Below are positions 36,619-44,903 of a DNA stretch of 64,000 nt, in pieces. The DNA comes from Betaproteobacteria bacterium (GTDB taxonomy: Bacteria > Pseudomonadota > Gammaproteobacteria > Burkholderiales > Usitatibacteraceae), in the NCBI GenBank assembly GCA_016708825.1, contig JADJEZ010000023.1, positions 124,001-188,000 of the forward strand, written 5' to 3'. Position 1 is the first letter of the stretch. The number at the start of each line of letters is the position of its first letter. The position numbers and the translations under genes are program-made. A model generated the notes under the pieces. That model saw only the letters and a list, made by a program, of their open reading frames with translations. It was not told where the DNA came from and ran no database searches.

Positions 36619-37428
36619 ATGGACGAAACCGCCTCCCCTGCCATCGCCAATGCCGACGCCGCGGTGCTGCAGCGCCTCGACAACGACGGTGTAGCCGTAC
36701 TCACCCTGAACCGGCCCCGACAGTACAACGCGCTGTCGGCTTCCCTGCTCTACGCGCTGCACGGCGCGCTGGATGCGATCGCCGCGGACGAGGCCGTGCG
36801 CGTGGTCGTGATCACCGGCGCGGGGCCGGCCTTTTGCGCCGGCCACGACCTGAAGGAGATGAAGGGCTTGCCCGGCGAGCGGGAGATGGCCGACCTGTTC
36901 GCCAGTTGCAGCGCCATGATGCAGAAGCTCGTCGCCCTGCCCCAGCCGGTCATCGCCGCGGTGAACGGGATAGCGACCGCGGCGGGATGCCAGCTCGCCG
37001 CCCAGTGCGACCTCGCGGTGGCGGCGGACAACGCCCGCTTCGCCACCTCGGGCATCAACCTGGGCCTCTTCTGCTCCACGCCCGCGGTCGCGCTGTCGCG
37101 AAATCTCTCGCGCAAGAGAGCCGCCGAAATGCTCTTCACGGGCGAATTCATCGACGCCGATACCGCCCTCGACTGGGGGCTCGTGAACCGGGTCTGTCCC
37201 GCGGATCGCCTGATGGAGACGGTGGCGGCGCTCGCGGCCAGCCTCAAGTCCAAGCCGCGCGACTCCCTCGCCCTCGGCAAGGCCCTTTTCTATCGCCAGC
37301 TGGAGGCGGGAATCGCCGCGGCCTACGACGATGCGTCCCGCACGATCGCCTGCAACATGGTGGCGCCGTCCGCCCTCGAGGGCGTGGACGCTTTCCTCGG
37401 CAAGCGCGCGCCGAACTGGAAGTCCTGA
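36619..37428 (+). CDS. ECHDC3-like crotonase-family protein lacking catalytic glutamates
   Basis: The 269-residue protein has a crotonase fold: FCAGHDLKEMKG for the oxyanion hole, then GIATAAGCQLAAQCDL and ARFATSGINLGLFCSTPAVALSRN. The two glutamates of a true hydratase are replaced (Q in GCQLA, and S/N around TSGINLG). This is the pattern of ECHDC3-type proteins, annotated as enoyl-CoA hydratases but of unproven activity. The C-terminus (SALEGVDAFLGKRAPNWKS) is typical. It stands alone behind its own promoter, divergent from the Slam-like unit and convergent with the PYROXD2-like gene. Confidence 0.88.
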   Translation: MDETASPAIANADAAVLQRLDNDGVAVLTLNRPRQYNALSASLLYALHGALDAIAADEAVRVVVITGAGPAFCAGHDLKEMKGLPGEREMADLFASCSAMMQKLVALPQPVIAAVNGIATAAGCQLAAQCDLAVAADNARFATSGINLGLFCSTPAVALSRNLSRKRAAEMLFTGEFIDADTALDWGLVNRVCPADRLMETVAALAASLKSKPRDSLALGKALFYRQLEAGIAAAYDDASRTIACNMVAPSALEGVDAFLGKRAPNWKS

Positions 37429-37462
37429 GTCCCGGGGCGCCGGCTCAGGCTCCGGCCGCGGG

Positions 37463-39070
37463 TCAGGACTTCCGCCGCAGACCTCCGCGCCGCCAGTCGT
37501 GCACCACCTCCCGCGCGGCGTTGTGCCCCGGAACGCCGGTCACACCTCCGCCCGGGTGCGCGCCCGCCCCGCACAGGTAGAGCCCCGCGAGCGGCATCCG
37601 GTAGTTGCCATGCCCCAGCACGGGACGCGCGCTGAAGAGCTGGTTCAGGGAGAGCTTGCCGTGGAAGATGTCGCCGCCCACGAGCCCGAACTCGCGTTCG
37701 AGGTCCAGCGGCGACAGGATGCGGCGGGCGAGGACGCTCGCGCGGAAGTTCGGCGCGTGGCGCGTGACGAGGTCGATCACCGCGTCGGCGGCATTCTCGC
37801 GCTCGTCCTCCCAGCGGCGCCCCTGCGGCAGCGCGTAGCGGAAGTGCTGGCAGAAGAGGCTCGCCACGTGGGCGCCGGCAGGCGCGAGCGTCGCATCGAG
37901 GGTGCTGGGGATGAGCACCTCCACGATGGGCTCGCGCGACCATCCCGCCTCGGCCGCACTCGCGTGCGCGCGGTCCATGTAGGCGAGCGTGGGCGCGAGG
38001 ATGATGCCTGCCCCGTGGTGCGCCGCCGCCGTCTTTCCCGGCAGGCAGGCGAAATCGGGAAGCTCGGAGAGCGCGACGTTCATGCGGAAGGTGGCGCTCT
38101 CGCACTGGTAGTGCGCGAACTCCTCCGGCCACGCGGGTCCTCCGGCGAGCCTTGCGACCAACTTCGGGTTGGCGTTCGCCACCACGCATCGCGCCGGGAC
38201 CACGGTGCCATCGGCGAGTGCGATCCCGGCCGCACGACCGCCCTCCTCCAGGATCCGCTCGACCGCGATGCCGGTGCGGATCGTCACCCCGAGGGCGGTC
38301 GCCTCCGCCGCGATTGCCTGGCTGATCGCGCCCATGCCGCCGATCGCGTGGCCCCACGCGCCGCGATGGCCGTTCACCTCGCCGAAGACGTGGTGCAGCA
38401 GCACATAGGCCGTTCCGGGCGTGCGCGGGCTGGCGAAGTTGCCCACCACGCTGTCGAAACCGAAGCAGGCCTTCACGGGGTCCGACTCGAACCACCGGTC
38501 CAGCCAGTCGCCGGCGGCCATCGTGAAGAGGTCGAGCACGTCGCGCTTGGCCTCGAGGCTCAGGCGCTCGAGACGGCGTCCGGTCTTCCACGCGCGGAAG
38601 ATCTCCGCGATGCCCCCGCCCACGTTGGGGGGGGTCTCGAGCAGCAGGTCCCGCAGCACGTCTGCCACGCGCTCGAGCCGCTCGAAGTAGGCGGGGAGGC
38701 GACCGGCGTCCCGCGTCGAGAATTTCGCGATCTCGCGCTGGGTGGCCTCCAGCCCGCCTCCGGACTTGAGGTAGCGGCCGTCCTCCGTGGGCAGGAAGTT
38801 CGCCAGCGGGCGCTCGACGATCGCCAGGCCGTGCTCGGCGAGGCGCAGGTCGCGGATCACCTTGGGGTTCAGCAGGCTCACGGTGTAGCTCGCCGCGGAG
38901 TTGCGGAACCCGGGGTGGAATTCCTCGGTCACCGCCGCGCCGCCGACGACTTCGCGCCGTTCGAAGACACCCACCCGCAGCCCCGCCTTCGCGAGGTAGC
39001 AGGCGCACACGAGCCCGTTGTGTCCTGCGCCGACGATCGCCGCGTCGAACCCGGCCGAAGGCCTGCTCAT
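37463..39070 (-). CDS. PYROXD2/phytoene-dehydrogenase-like FAD oxidoreductase
   Basis: The 535-residue flavoprotein starts with the FAD fold AAIVGAGHNGLVCACYLAKAGL and a GG motif in REVVGGAAVTEEFHPG. It ends with the second FAD contact GLYLCGAGAHPGGGVTGVPGHNAA. The GHAIGGMGAISQAIA stretch and overall length fit the CrtI/PYROXD2 group (COG1233). Bacterial members of this subgroup are not carotenoid enzymes by default. No carotenoid genes are present. The gene precedes an alpha/beta hydrolase by a 10-base overlap-free gap (39071-39080 to 39081) on the same strand. Confidence 0.85.
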   Translation of the reverse strand: MSRPSAGFDAAIVGAGHNGLVCACYLAKAGLRVGVFERREVVGGAAVTEEFHPGFRNSAASYTVSLLNPKVIRDLRLAEHGLAIVERPLANFLPTEDGRYLKSGGGLEATQREIAKFSTRDAGRLPAYFERLERVADVLRDLLLETPPNVGGGIAEIFRAWKTGRRLERLSLEAKRDVLDLFTMAAGDWLDRWFESDPVKACFGFDSVVGNFASPRTPGTAYVLLHHVFGEVNGHRGAWGHAIGGMGAISQAIAAEATALGVTIRTGIAVERILEEGGRAAGIALADGTVVPARCVVANANPKLVARLAGGPAWPEEFAHYQCESATFRMNVALSELPDFACLPGKTAAAHHGAGIILAPTLAYMDRAHASAAEAGWSREPIVEVLIPSTLDATLAPAGAHVASLFCQHFRYALPQGRRWEDERENAADAVIDLVTRHAPNFRASVLARRILSPLDLEREFGLVGGDIFHGKLSLNQLFSARPVLGHGNYRMPLAGLYLCGAGAHPGGGVTGVPGHNAAREVVHDWRRGGLRRKS

Positions 39071-39080
39071 CGGGCGGCGC

Positions 39081-39947
39081 TCACGCGAGCAGGAACGCGC
39101 GCACCGCCGCGACCTGCGCGTCGTCCATGAGCATGGGCGCATGGCCCGCGCCCTCGACCACGAGGCTTTCGGTGCCGGGACGCTCGAGCATGCCAGCGAG
39201 GATCTCGGGGGTGAGGAGATCGGACTGCGCGCCCCGGATCACCAGCACCGGGCCGGGCACCGCTCGCCACGCCGCCCGGAGGTCCACATCGGCCAGTGCA
39301 CCTGCCCGAAAAGGCTGCGCGATGCCCGGGTCGTAGCGAAAGCGCCAGCGTCCCGCGTCGTCGCAAATCGCCGTGTGCGCCGCGAGGTGGCGCCACTGTG
39401 CGGCGTCGAGCGCGCCGAACGGGCTGACCGCCCGCATCGCCGCTTCCAGCGCCTCGAGGGACTCGAAGGCCGGGTCGCGGCCCACGTAGGTCGCGATGCG
39501 CTCCAGCGCCGCCTTGGGGATGACGCTCCCCACGTCGTTCATCACGAGCTTGCCCACAGGCGTGCGCGGGACGGCGGCGAGCAGCATGCCGAGCAGCCCT
39601 CCCATGGAGGTTCCCACCCAGTCGACCGACTCGGCGCCGAGTGCCGCGAGCAGCGTGGCCATGTCCGCGCAGTAGACGGGATAGCCGTAATCGGCCGGGT
39701 CGGCGAGCCGGTCGCTCACGCCGCGGCCGGCGATGTCGGGGCAGACGACCCGGTAGGCGTCCGCCAGCCGCGATGCCAGGAAATCGAAATCCCGCCCGCA
39801 GCGCGTGAGACCGTGGGCGCACACGAGCACGCGCGGGTTGTCCCGGTCGCCCCACTCCACCCAGTGCAGGCGGTGGAATCCGTGGGGATCGAGGCAGCGG
39901 ACCGATCCGGTTCGCGTCGGTTCCGGTGCGGTGGCGTTCGCGTCCAA
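39081..39947 (-). CDS. Alpha/beta hydrolase
   Basis: The 288-residue protein has the nucleophile elbow GTSMGG (about residue 108), an acid in LVIRGAQSDLLTPE and a histidine in VEGAGHAPMLMDD, the standard Ser-Asp-His triad. The oxyanion region is LVCAHGLTRCGRDFD. It has no signal peptide, so it is cytoplasmic, and the substrate is unknown. It follows an acyl-CoA ligase by 15 bases, which suggests an ester or thioester substrate. Confidence 0.88.
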   Translation of the reverse strand: MDANATAPEPTRTGSVRCLDPHGFHRLHWVEWGDRDNPRVLVCAHGLTRCGRDFDFLASRLADAYRVVCPDIAGRGVSDRLADPADYGYPVYCADMATLLAALGAESVDWVGTSMGGLLGMLLAAVPRTPVGKLVMNDVGSVIPKAALERIATYVGRDPAFESLEALEAAMRAVSPFGALDAAQWRHLAAHTAICDDAGRWRFRYDPGIAQPFRAGALADVDLRAAWRAVPGPVLVIRGAQSDLLTPEILAGMLERPGTESLVVEGAGHAPMLMDDAQVAAVRAFLLA

Positions 39948-39962
39948 GGCGTTTGCGCCTTC

Positions 39963-41597
39963 CTATTCGATGGCGCTCGCGCTCTTCACGCGCTCGCGCA
40001 GCAGGAACTTCTGGATCTTCCCCGTGGACGTCTTCGGAAGCGCACCGAAGACCACGCGCCTGGGCACCTTGAAGCGCGCCATGCGCTCGCGGCAGAACTC
40101 CACGATCTCCGGCTCGGTCGCGCTCGCCCCGTCCTTCAGCTCGATGAACGCGCACGGGGTCTCGCCCCATTTCGGGTCGGGCTGGGCGACCACCGCCGCG
40201 AGCATCACCGCGGGATGGCTGTAGAGCGCGTCTTCGACCTCCAGCGAGGAGATGTTCTCGCCGCCGGAGATGATCACGTCCTTGGAGCGGTCCTTGATCT
40301 TCACGTACCCGTCGGCCTGCATCACCGCGAGGTCGCCGGAATGGAACCAGCCGCCGCGGAAGGCCTCCTCGGTGGCCTTCGGGTTCTTGAGGTAGCCCTT
40401 CATCGTGATGTTGCCGCGGAACATGATCTCGCCCATGGTCTCGCCATCCCGGGGAACCGGTTCCAGGGTCTGCGGGTCGAGGACGGCCATCGTCTCCTCG
40501 AGGAGGTAAGCCACGCCCTGCCGGCCATTGCGCCGGACCTGTTCCTCGAGGGGCAGCGCCGACCATTCCGGGTGCTTCGCGCAGACCGCCGCCGGCCCGT
40601 AGGTCTCGGTGAGCCCGTAGACATGGGTGATGTCGAAGCCCATGCGCCCCATGCCCTCGATGACCGCGGCCGGCGGGGGCGCGGCGGCGACCAGGCAGTG
40701 CACCTCGTGGTCGATGCCCTGCTTCCACTCGGCCGGCGCGTTGAGGAGCATCGAGTGCACGATGGGCGCACCGCAGTAGTGGGTGACTCCGTGCTCCCGG
40801 ATGAGGTCGAGGATCAGCTTCGGGTCGACCTTGCGCAGGCACACGTTGACGCCGGCAGCGGCCGCCATCGTCCACGGGAAGCACCAGCCGTTGCAGTGGA
40901 ACATCGGCAGCGTCCAGAGATACACGGCGTGCTTGGGCATCGACCAGTCGAGGATGTTGTTGATCGCGTTCAGGTACGCGCCCCGGTAGTGGTAGACCAC
41001 GCCCTTGGGGTTCCCCGTCGTCCCGGAGGTGTAGTTGAGCGCGATGGCGTCCCACTCGTCCGGGGGAAAGGTCCAGTCGAAAAGCGCGTCGCCCTCGGCG
41101 AGGAAGGCCTCGTATTCCTGCTCGCCGAGGAAGCTGCCGCCCTCGTGCAGCGCGTCGTCCACGTCGATCACGACGGGCCTCGCCTTGCAGAGCGAGAGCG
41201 CGCGCTCCACCGTCCCGGAGAACTCGCGGTCGGTGAAGAGCACCTTCGCCTCCCCGTGGTCGAGCATGAAGGCGATGGCCTCCGGATCCAGGCGCGTGTT
41301 GAGCGTGTTCACGACGGCGCCGATCATCGCCGGGCCGAAATGCAGCTCCACCATGGCGGGCACGTTCGGCAGCATCGCGGCCACGGTGTCGCCCCGCTCG
41401 ACCCCTCTCTTCGCGAGCGCCGAGGCGAGGCGACGGCAGCGTGCGTACACGTCCTTCCAGGGCCGGCGCAGCCCGCCGTGGATCACCGCGACGCGATCGG
41501 GGTAGACGCTCGCCGCCTTGGCGAGGAAGGACACGGGCGTGAGCGGGGTGTAGTTCGCGGCATTGCGCTCGAGGCCGCCGGCGTAGGGCTTGGTCAT
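39963..41597 (-). CDS. AMP-forming acyl-CoA ligase (paralogue 2)
   Basis: The 544-residue ANL enzyme has NYTSGTTGNPKGVVYHYRG, HVYGLTETYGPAAV, GWFHSGDLAVMQADGYVKIKDR and the C-terminal lysine in LPKTSTGKIQKFLLRE. It aligns end to end with the ligase at 24501-26129, sharing AYLN, YLWTLPMFHCNGW and VCLRKVDP. The start at 41597 (MTKPYAGGLERNAAN) matches that paralogue. It is probably a fatty-acyl or aryl-acyl-CoA ligase. It lies 20 bases after folD, so it may be read through from the folate genes. Confidence 0.92.
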   Translation of the reverse strand: MTKPYAGGLERNAANYTPLTPVSFLAKAASVYPDRVAVIHGGLRRPWKDVYARCRRLASALAKRGVERGDTVAAMLPNVPAMVELHFGPAMIGAVVNTLNTRLDPEAIAFMLDHGEAKVLFTDREFSGTVERALSLCKARPVVIDVDDALHEGGSFLGEQEYEAFLAEGDALFDWTFPPDEWDAIALNYTSGTTGNPKGVVYHYRGAYLNAINNILDWSMPKHAVYLWTLPMFHCNGWCFPWTMAAAAGVNVCLRKVDPKLILDLIREHGVTHYCGAPIVHSMLLNAPAEWKQGIDHEVHCLVAAAPPPAAVIEGMGRMGFDITHVYGLTETYGPAAVCAKHPEWSALPLEEQVRRNGRQGVAYLLEETMAVLDPQTLEPVPRDGETMGEIMFRGNITMKGYLKNPKATEEAFRGGWFHSGDLAVMQADGYVKIKDRSKDVIISGGENISSLEVEDALYSHPAVMLAAVVAQPDPKWGETPCAFIELKDGASATEPEIVEFCRERMARFKVPRRVVFGALPKTSTGKIQKFLLRERVKSASAIE

Positions 41598-41617
41598 GGC
41601 TTTCCTCTTTCCCGTCG

Positions 41618-42499
41618 TCAGGCGAAGCGCGTTTCCCGGGGCGCCGCGATCCCCGCGGCCTTCTCGGCCGCGCGCAGCGTGTTGGCCACCAGCACCGCGA
41701 TCGTCATCGGCCCCACGCCACCCGGCACGGGGCTCAGGCGCGCGGCCACCTTCGCGACCGACTCCTGGTCCACGTCGCCGCAGAGCTTGCCGTCCTGCAG
41801 GCGGTTGATGCCGACGTCGATCACGACGGCGCCGGGTTTCACCATGTCGCCGGTGATCATGCGCGCCCGTCCCACGGCGGCCACGAGGATGTCGGCCTGC
41901 CGGGTGAGCGACGGCAGGTCGGTCGTCTTCGAGTGGCACACCGTCACCGTGGCGCCCGCGTTCAGGAGCAAGAGCGCCATGGGCTTGCCGACGATCGTGG
42001 AGCGCCCGACCACCACCGCGTGCTTTCCCTCGACGCCAATCCCTTCGTGCTCGAGCATCTTCATCACGCCCCACGGCGTGCAGGCGCAAAGCGCGGGCTC
42101 CCCGACGAAGAGCGCGCCCACGTTGCGGTAGTGGAATCCGTCCACGTCCTTGGCCGGGTCGATGGCCCCGATGACCGCGCGCGCGTCCAGCGCGCCGGGA
42201 AGCGGCAGCTGCACGAGGATGCCGTGGACGGCCGCATCCGCGTTGAGCGCGTGCAGGAACCCGATGAGGCGCTCCTGGGGCGTATCCGCCGGCAGCGCGT
42301 GCACCCAGGACGCGAGCCCCGCCTTCTCGCAGGCGAGCGCCTTGTGGCGCACGTAGATCCGGCTTGCCGGGTCCTCGCCCACGATGACGACGGCGAGCCC
42401 GGGGACGGTCCCCGCGTCGCGCAGGCGGGCGGCGCGCAGGGCGTTTTCGGAGGCGAGCTCGGCGGCGATCGCCTTGCCGTCGATGAGCGTTGCGGTCAT
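41618..42499 (-). CDS. folD: Methylenetetrahydrofolate dehydrogenase/cyclohydrolase FolD
   Basis: FolD (293 residues) interconverts 5,10-methylene- and 10-formyl-tetrahydrofolate with NADP. It has the catalytic YVRHKALACEKAG (Tyr/Lys pair), ILVQLPLPGAL, DPAKDVDGFH and the nucleotide fold VVVGRSTIVGKPMALLLL, all intact. Its ATG overlaps the stop of the upstream fused folate gene by four bases (ATGA), so synthesis of the two is probably coupled. Confidence 0.96.
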   Translation of the reverse strand: MTATLIDGKAIAAELASENALRAARLRDAGTVPGLAVVIVGEDPASRIYVRHKALACEKAGLASWVHALPADTPQERLIGFLHALNADAAVHGILVQLPLPGALDARAVIGAIDPAKDVDGFHYRNVGALFVGEPALCACTPWGVMKMLEHEGIGVEGKHAVVVGRSTIVGKPMALLLLNAGATVTVCHSKTTDLPSLTRQADILVAAVGRARMITGDMVKPGAVVIDVGINRLQDGKLCGDVDQESVAKVAARLSPVPGGVGPMTIAVLVANTLRAAEKAAGIAAPRETRFA

Positions 42500-44287
42500 G
42501 GGGAGGTTCTCGTCAGCAGGAATTGTCGTTCGGTCAGGAGCGCGTCCACGGGCACGTCGTGCGGCTCGAAGGGCACCCGCTCGCGCACCAGCGCCTCGGG
42601 AATCGCCACGACGCGGAAGCTGCGCGTTCCCGCGCCCGCGAGCAGCCGGTCGAAGTAGCCCGCCCCGTAGCCGAGCCGCACGCCTTCGCGGTCGCACGAT
42701 AGCGCAGGCACGAGGGCGAAGTCGACTTCCGAGAGCGCGACCTTCGGGCACCGGGAAGGATCGGGCTCCTCGATCCCCCAGACGCCGGGAACGAGGTCTG
42801 CGCCGAGGTCGGTGACCGCGTGCAGCGCGAGCGAGCGCGGCTCGCGCACCACCCGCGGCAGGACGAGCCGCTTGCCGTCCGCGAGGACACCCTCGGTGAA
42901 GGCGCGCGTGTCCCACTCCGTGCCGAAGCTCAGCGTCGCGAGCACGGTCGTCGCCCGCCGGTACTGCACGAGCGCACGCAGCCGCGCGGTGATCGTGGCG
43001 GCGAAATCCGCGCTCCCGGCGGAGAAAAGCGCCTCCCGGCGGGCGAGGAGTTCGCGGCGCATCGCGGTCTTCGCCCGGTGCGGCGCGCCGCCCGAGGCGA
43101 ACCGCGACAGCGCCCGCCGGATCGCGGCGATCTTCACTTCCGTCTCCTCGAACTCGGCCTCGGGGGAGGAGTCCGCGACGATCCCGCCGCCGGCGTAGAA
43201 GCGCAGTTCGCCGCGCGCCGCGAGCGTGGTGCGGATCGGGATGTTCAGGTCGAGCCGGCCCGCGGGCGTGGCATAGCCGATCGCGCCGCAGTAGACCTCG
43301 CGGCGGTGGGGCTCGAGCTGGTCGATGATCTCCATGGCCCGGCGCTTGGGCGCGCCGGTGATGGAGCCGCCCGGGAAGCAGGCCTCGAGGAGGTCCACGC
43401 CGTCGCGCCCGGTCGCGAGGCGGCCGCTCACCGTGCTCACGAGATGGTGGACCGTCGCGAAGCTCTCCAGTTCGCAGAGGCGCGGCGCTTCGACGCTTCC
43501 CGGCTCGCACACGCGACCGAAGTCGTTGCGCAGCAGGTCGACGATCATCACGTTCTCCGCGCGGTCCTTGCGCGAGTACGTGAGTTCGGCGCGCACGCGC
43601 GCGTCCTCCGCAGGGTCGGCGCGCCGGCGGCGCGTGCCCTTGATGGGCTGCGTCACCGCGTCCCTTCCCGAGACCGTCATCAGGCGCTCGGGCGAACTCG
43701 ACAGCACGCATCCGAACGGGTACTCGAGGTAGGCGCCCATGGGCGCCGGGTTCGTGTCGTGCAGGTGACGATAGAACTCCCACGCGTCGCCGCGATAGGA
43801 CAGCCGGAATTCCCGCGTGAGATTCACCTGGTAGGCGTCGCCCTCGCGGATGTAGTCGATGATGCGCGCAGCGCGCGGCAGGTAGGCGTCGCGATCCAGG
43901 CTCGTGGCGATCTCGCCTTCGACGCGGAAGGGCTCCCGCTCGAACGGCTCGCCCGCGAGAAGCCGGGCGCGCAGCCCCGCGGCCTCGGCGTCGGAAAACG
44001 AGGCGAGGGAAGTGAGCGCGGCGCGCTTCTCGGCGTGGTCCACCACCACCGTCCACGCGTAGAGGCCGACGGCGGCCTCCGGCATGAAGGGCTCGCACCC
44101 TTCCTTCGCCGGGGGAAGCCTTCCCGCGCCGCGGCCCAGCTCGTAGCCGAAGTAACCGATGGCGCCCCCGTCGCTCGCCACTGTCCAGGAAGACCGCCCA
44201 GCCGAGGGGGCGCAGCCGCTCGTACCACGCATGGCGCTCGGCGCAGCCGGTGGACTCGTCGTAGGGCAGATCCAGGGTGCGCGCCAT
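42496..44287 (-). CDS. pabB: Fusion of PabB (aminodeoxychorismate synthase I) and 5-formyl-THF cyclo-ligase (frameshifted)
   Basis: The first ~405 residues are PabB, which with PabA makes 4-amino-4-deoxychorismate. The ADC-synthase lysine motif PIKGT is present (anthranilate synthases have PIAGT), with RAENVMIVDLLRNDFGRVC and CFPGGSITGAPKRRAMEII. Without a stop the frame continues into a 5-formyltetrahydrofolate cyclo-ligase: MRRELLARREAL at 43062 and LSCDREGVRLGYGAGYFDRLLAG near its end. Betaproteobacterial PabB is often fused to PabC, but a cyclo-ligase partner is unusual. The N-terminal 35 residues are in another frame, with a break near 44182. A missed indel at the junction cannot be excluded. 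Confidence 0.85.
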
Positions 44288-44369
44288 TGCCGCCATTCTA
44301 TCCGTCCACGGCCCCGTCCCACCCCCGGTGGTATCCTCGCCCGACCATTTCACGCCGTAGGGAGTCAAC

Positions 44370-44837
44370 ATGAAATACGCCATTGCCCTCGTCACCGCAT
44401 TCGCCGCCACCGCCGCCCTCGCCCAGAACCCGATGGCGGCCCTCACGGGAAAGCTCAAGGCCGGCCAGTACGCCTACAAGATGGAAATGGACCTGGGCGA
44501 AATGCCGGGGATGCCCAAGGGCATGAACCTGGGCAAGCAGTCTCTCAACTTCCAGCAGTGCGTGACACCCGAGGACATCGAGCGCGGCCAGCTCGGCAAG
44601 AGCAAGAACGGCAACATGCCGGCGGAATGCCAGGTCCAGGACTTCCGCATGTCCGGCAACACCGCCTCCTACCGCATGGTGTGCAAGGGCGACATGAACA
44701 TGACCGCGGACAACGTGATCACCTTCGTCTCCGACGGCTACCGCATGAACATGAAGATGGCCATGGTCCGCGGCGGCCACACGACGAACATGAAGCAGGC
44801 GATGGAGGCCCGCTACCTCGGCCCCTGCCAGAAGTGA
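44370..44837 (+). CDS. DUF3617-family secreted protein
   Basis: The 155-residue protein has a signal peptide (MKYAIALVTAFAATAALA-QN). The mature part has a DUF3617 pattern: QYAYKMEMDLGEMPGMPKGM, a CVTPEDIERG segment, CQVQDFRMSGNTASYRMVC and GPCQK, with four cysteines likely in two disulfides. Such periplasmic proteins have no known function. The gene is divergent from pabB and convergent with prpE. Confidence 0.88.
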   Translation: MKYAIALVTAFAATAALAQNPMAALTGKLKAGQYAYKMEMDLGEMPGMPKGMNLGKQSLNFQQCVTPEDIERGQLGKSKNGNMPAECQVQDFRMSGNTASYRMVCKGDMNMTADNVITFVSDGYRMNMKMAMVRGGHTTNMKQAMEARYLGPCQK

Positions 44838-44844
44838 GGCCCCC

Positions 44845-44886
44845 GGGCCGCGCGCGAGACCCGGGGCCGCCGGGCACGCGCGGCCC
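44845..44886. repeat. Inverted repeat between convergent genes
   Basis: GGGCCGCGCG and CGCGCGGCCC form 10-base arms around a 22-base loop, itself containing CCCGGG-type pairs. It lies between the DUF3617 stop and the prpE stop and may act as a bidirectional weak terminator. There is no T tract. Confidence 0.4.
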
Positions 44887-44903
44887 CCGCAGGGGCGACG
44901 CCT

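Noticed and set aside
37463..39070. Carotenoid biosynthesis gene (phytoene desaturase).
   Set aside because: There are no crtB, crtE or other carotenoid genes nearby, and the sequence type is closer to the PYROXD2-like group of unknown substrate.
41618..44458. A long minus-strand open frame covering folD and much of pabB.
   Set aside because: Only its first ~35 relevant codons (PabB N-terminus) and the FolD part are real coding sequence. The middle is a shadow of the PabB/cyclo-ligase frame.
44845..44886. A strong bidirectional terminator between DUF3617 and prpE genes.
   Set aside because: The arms are long, but the loop is 22 bases and no T tract follows on either strand. It is kept only as an inverted repeat.
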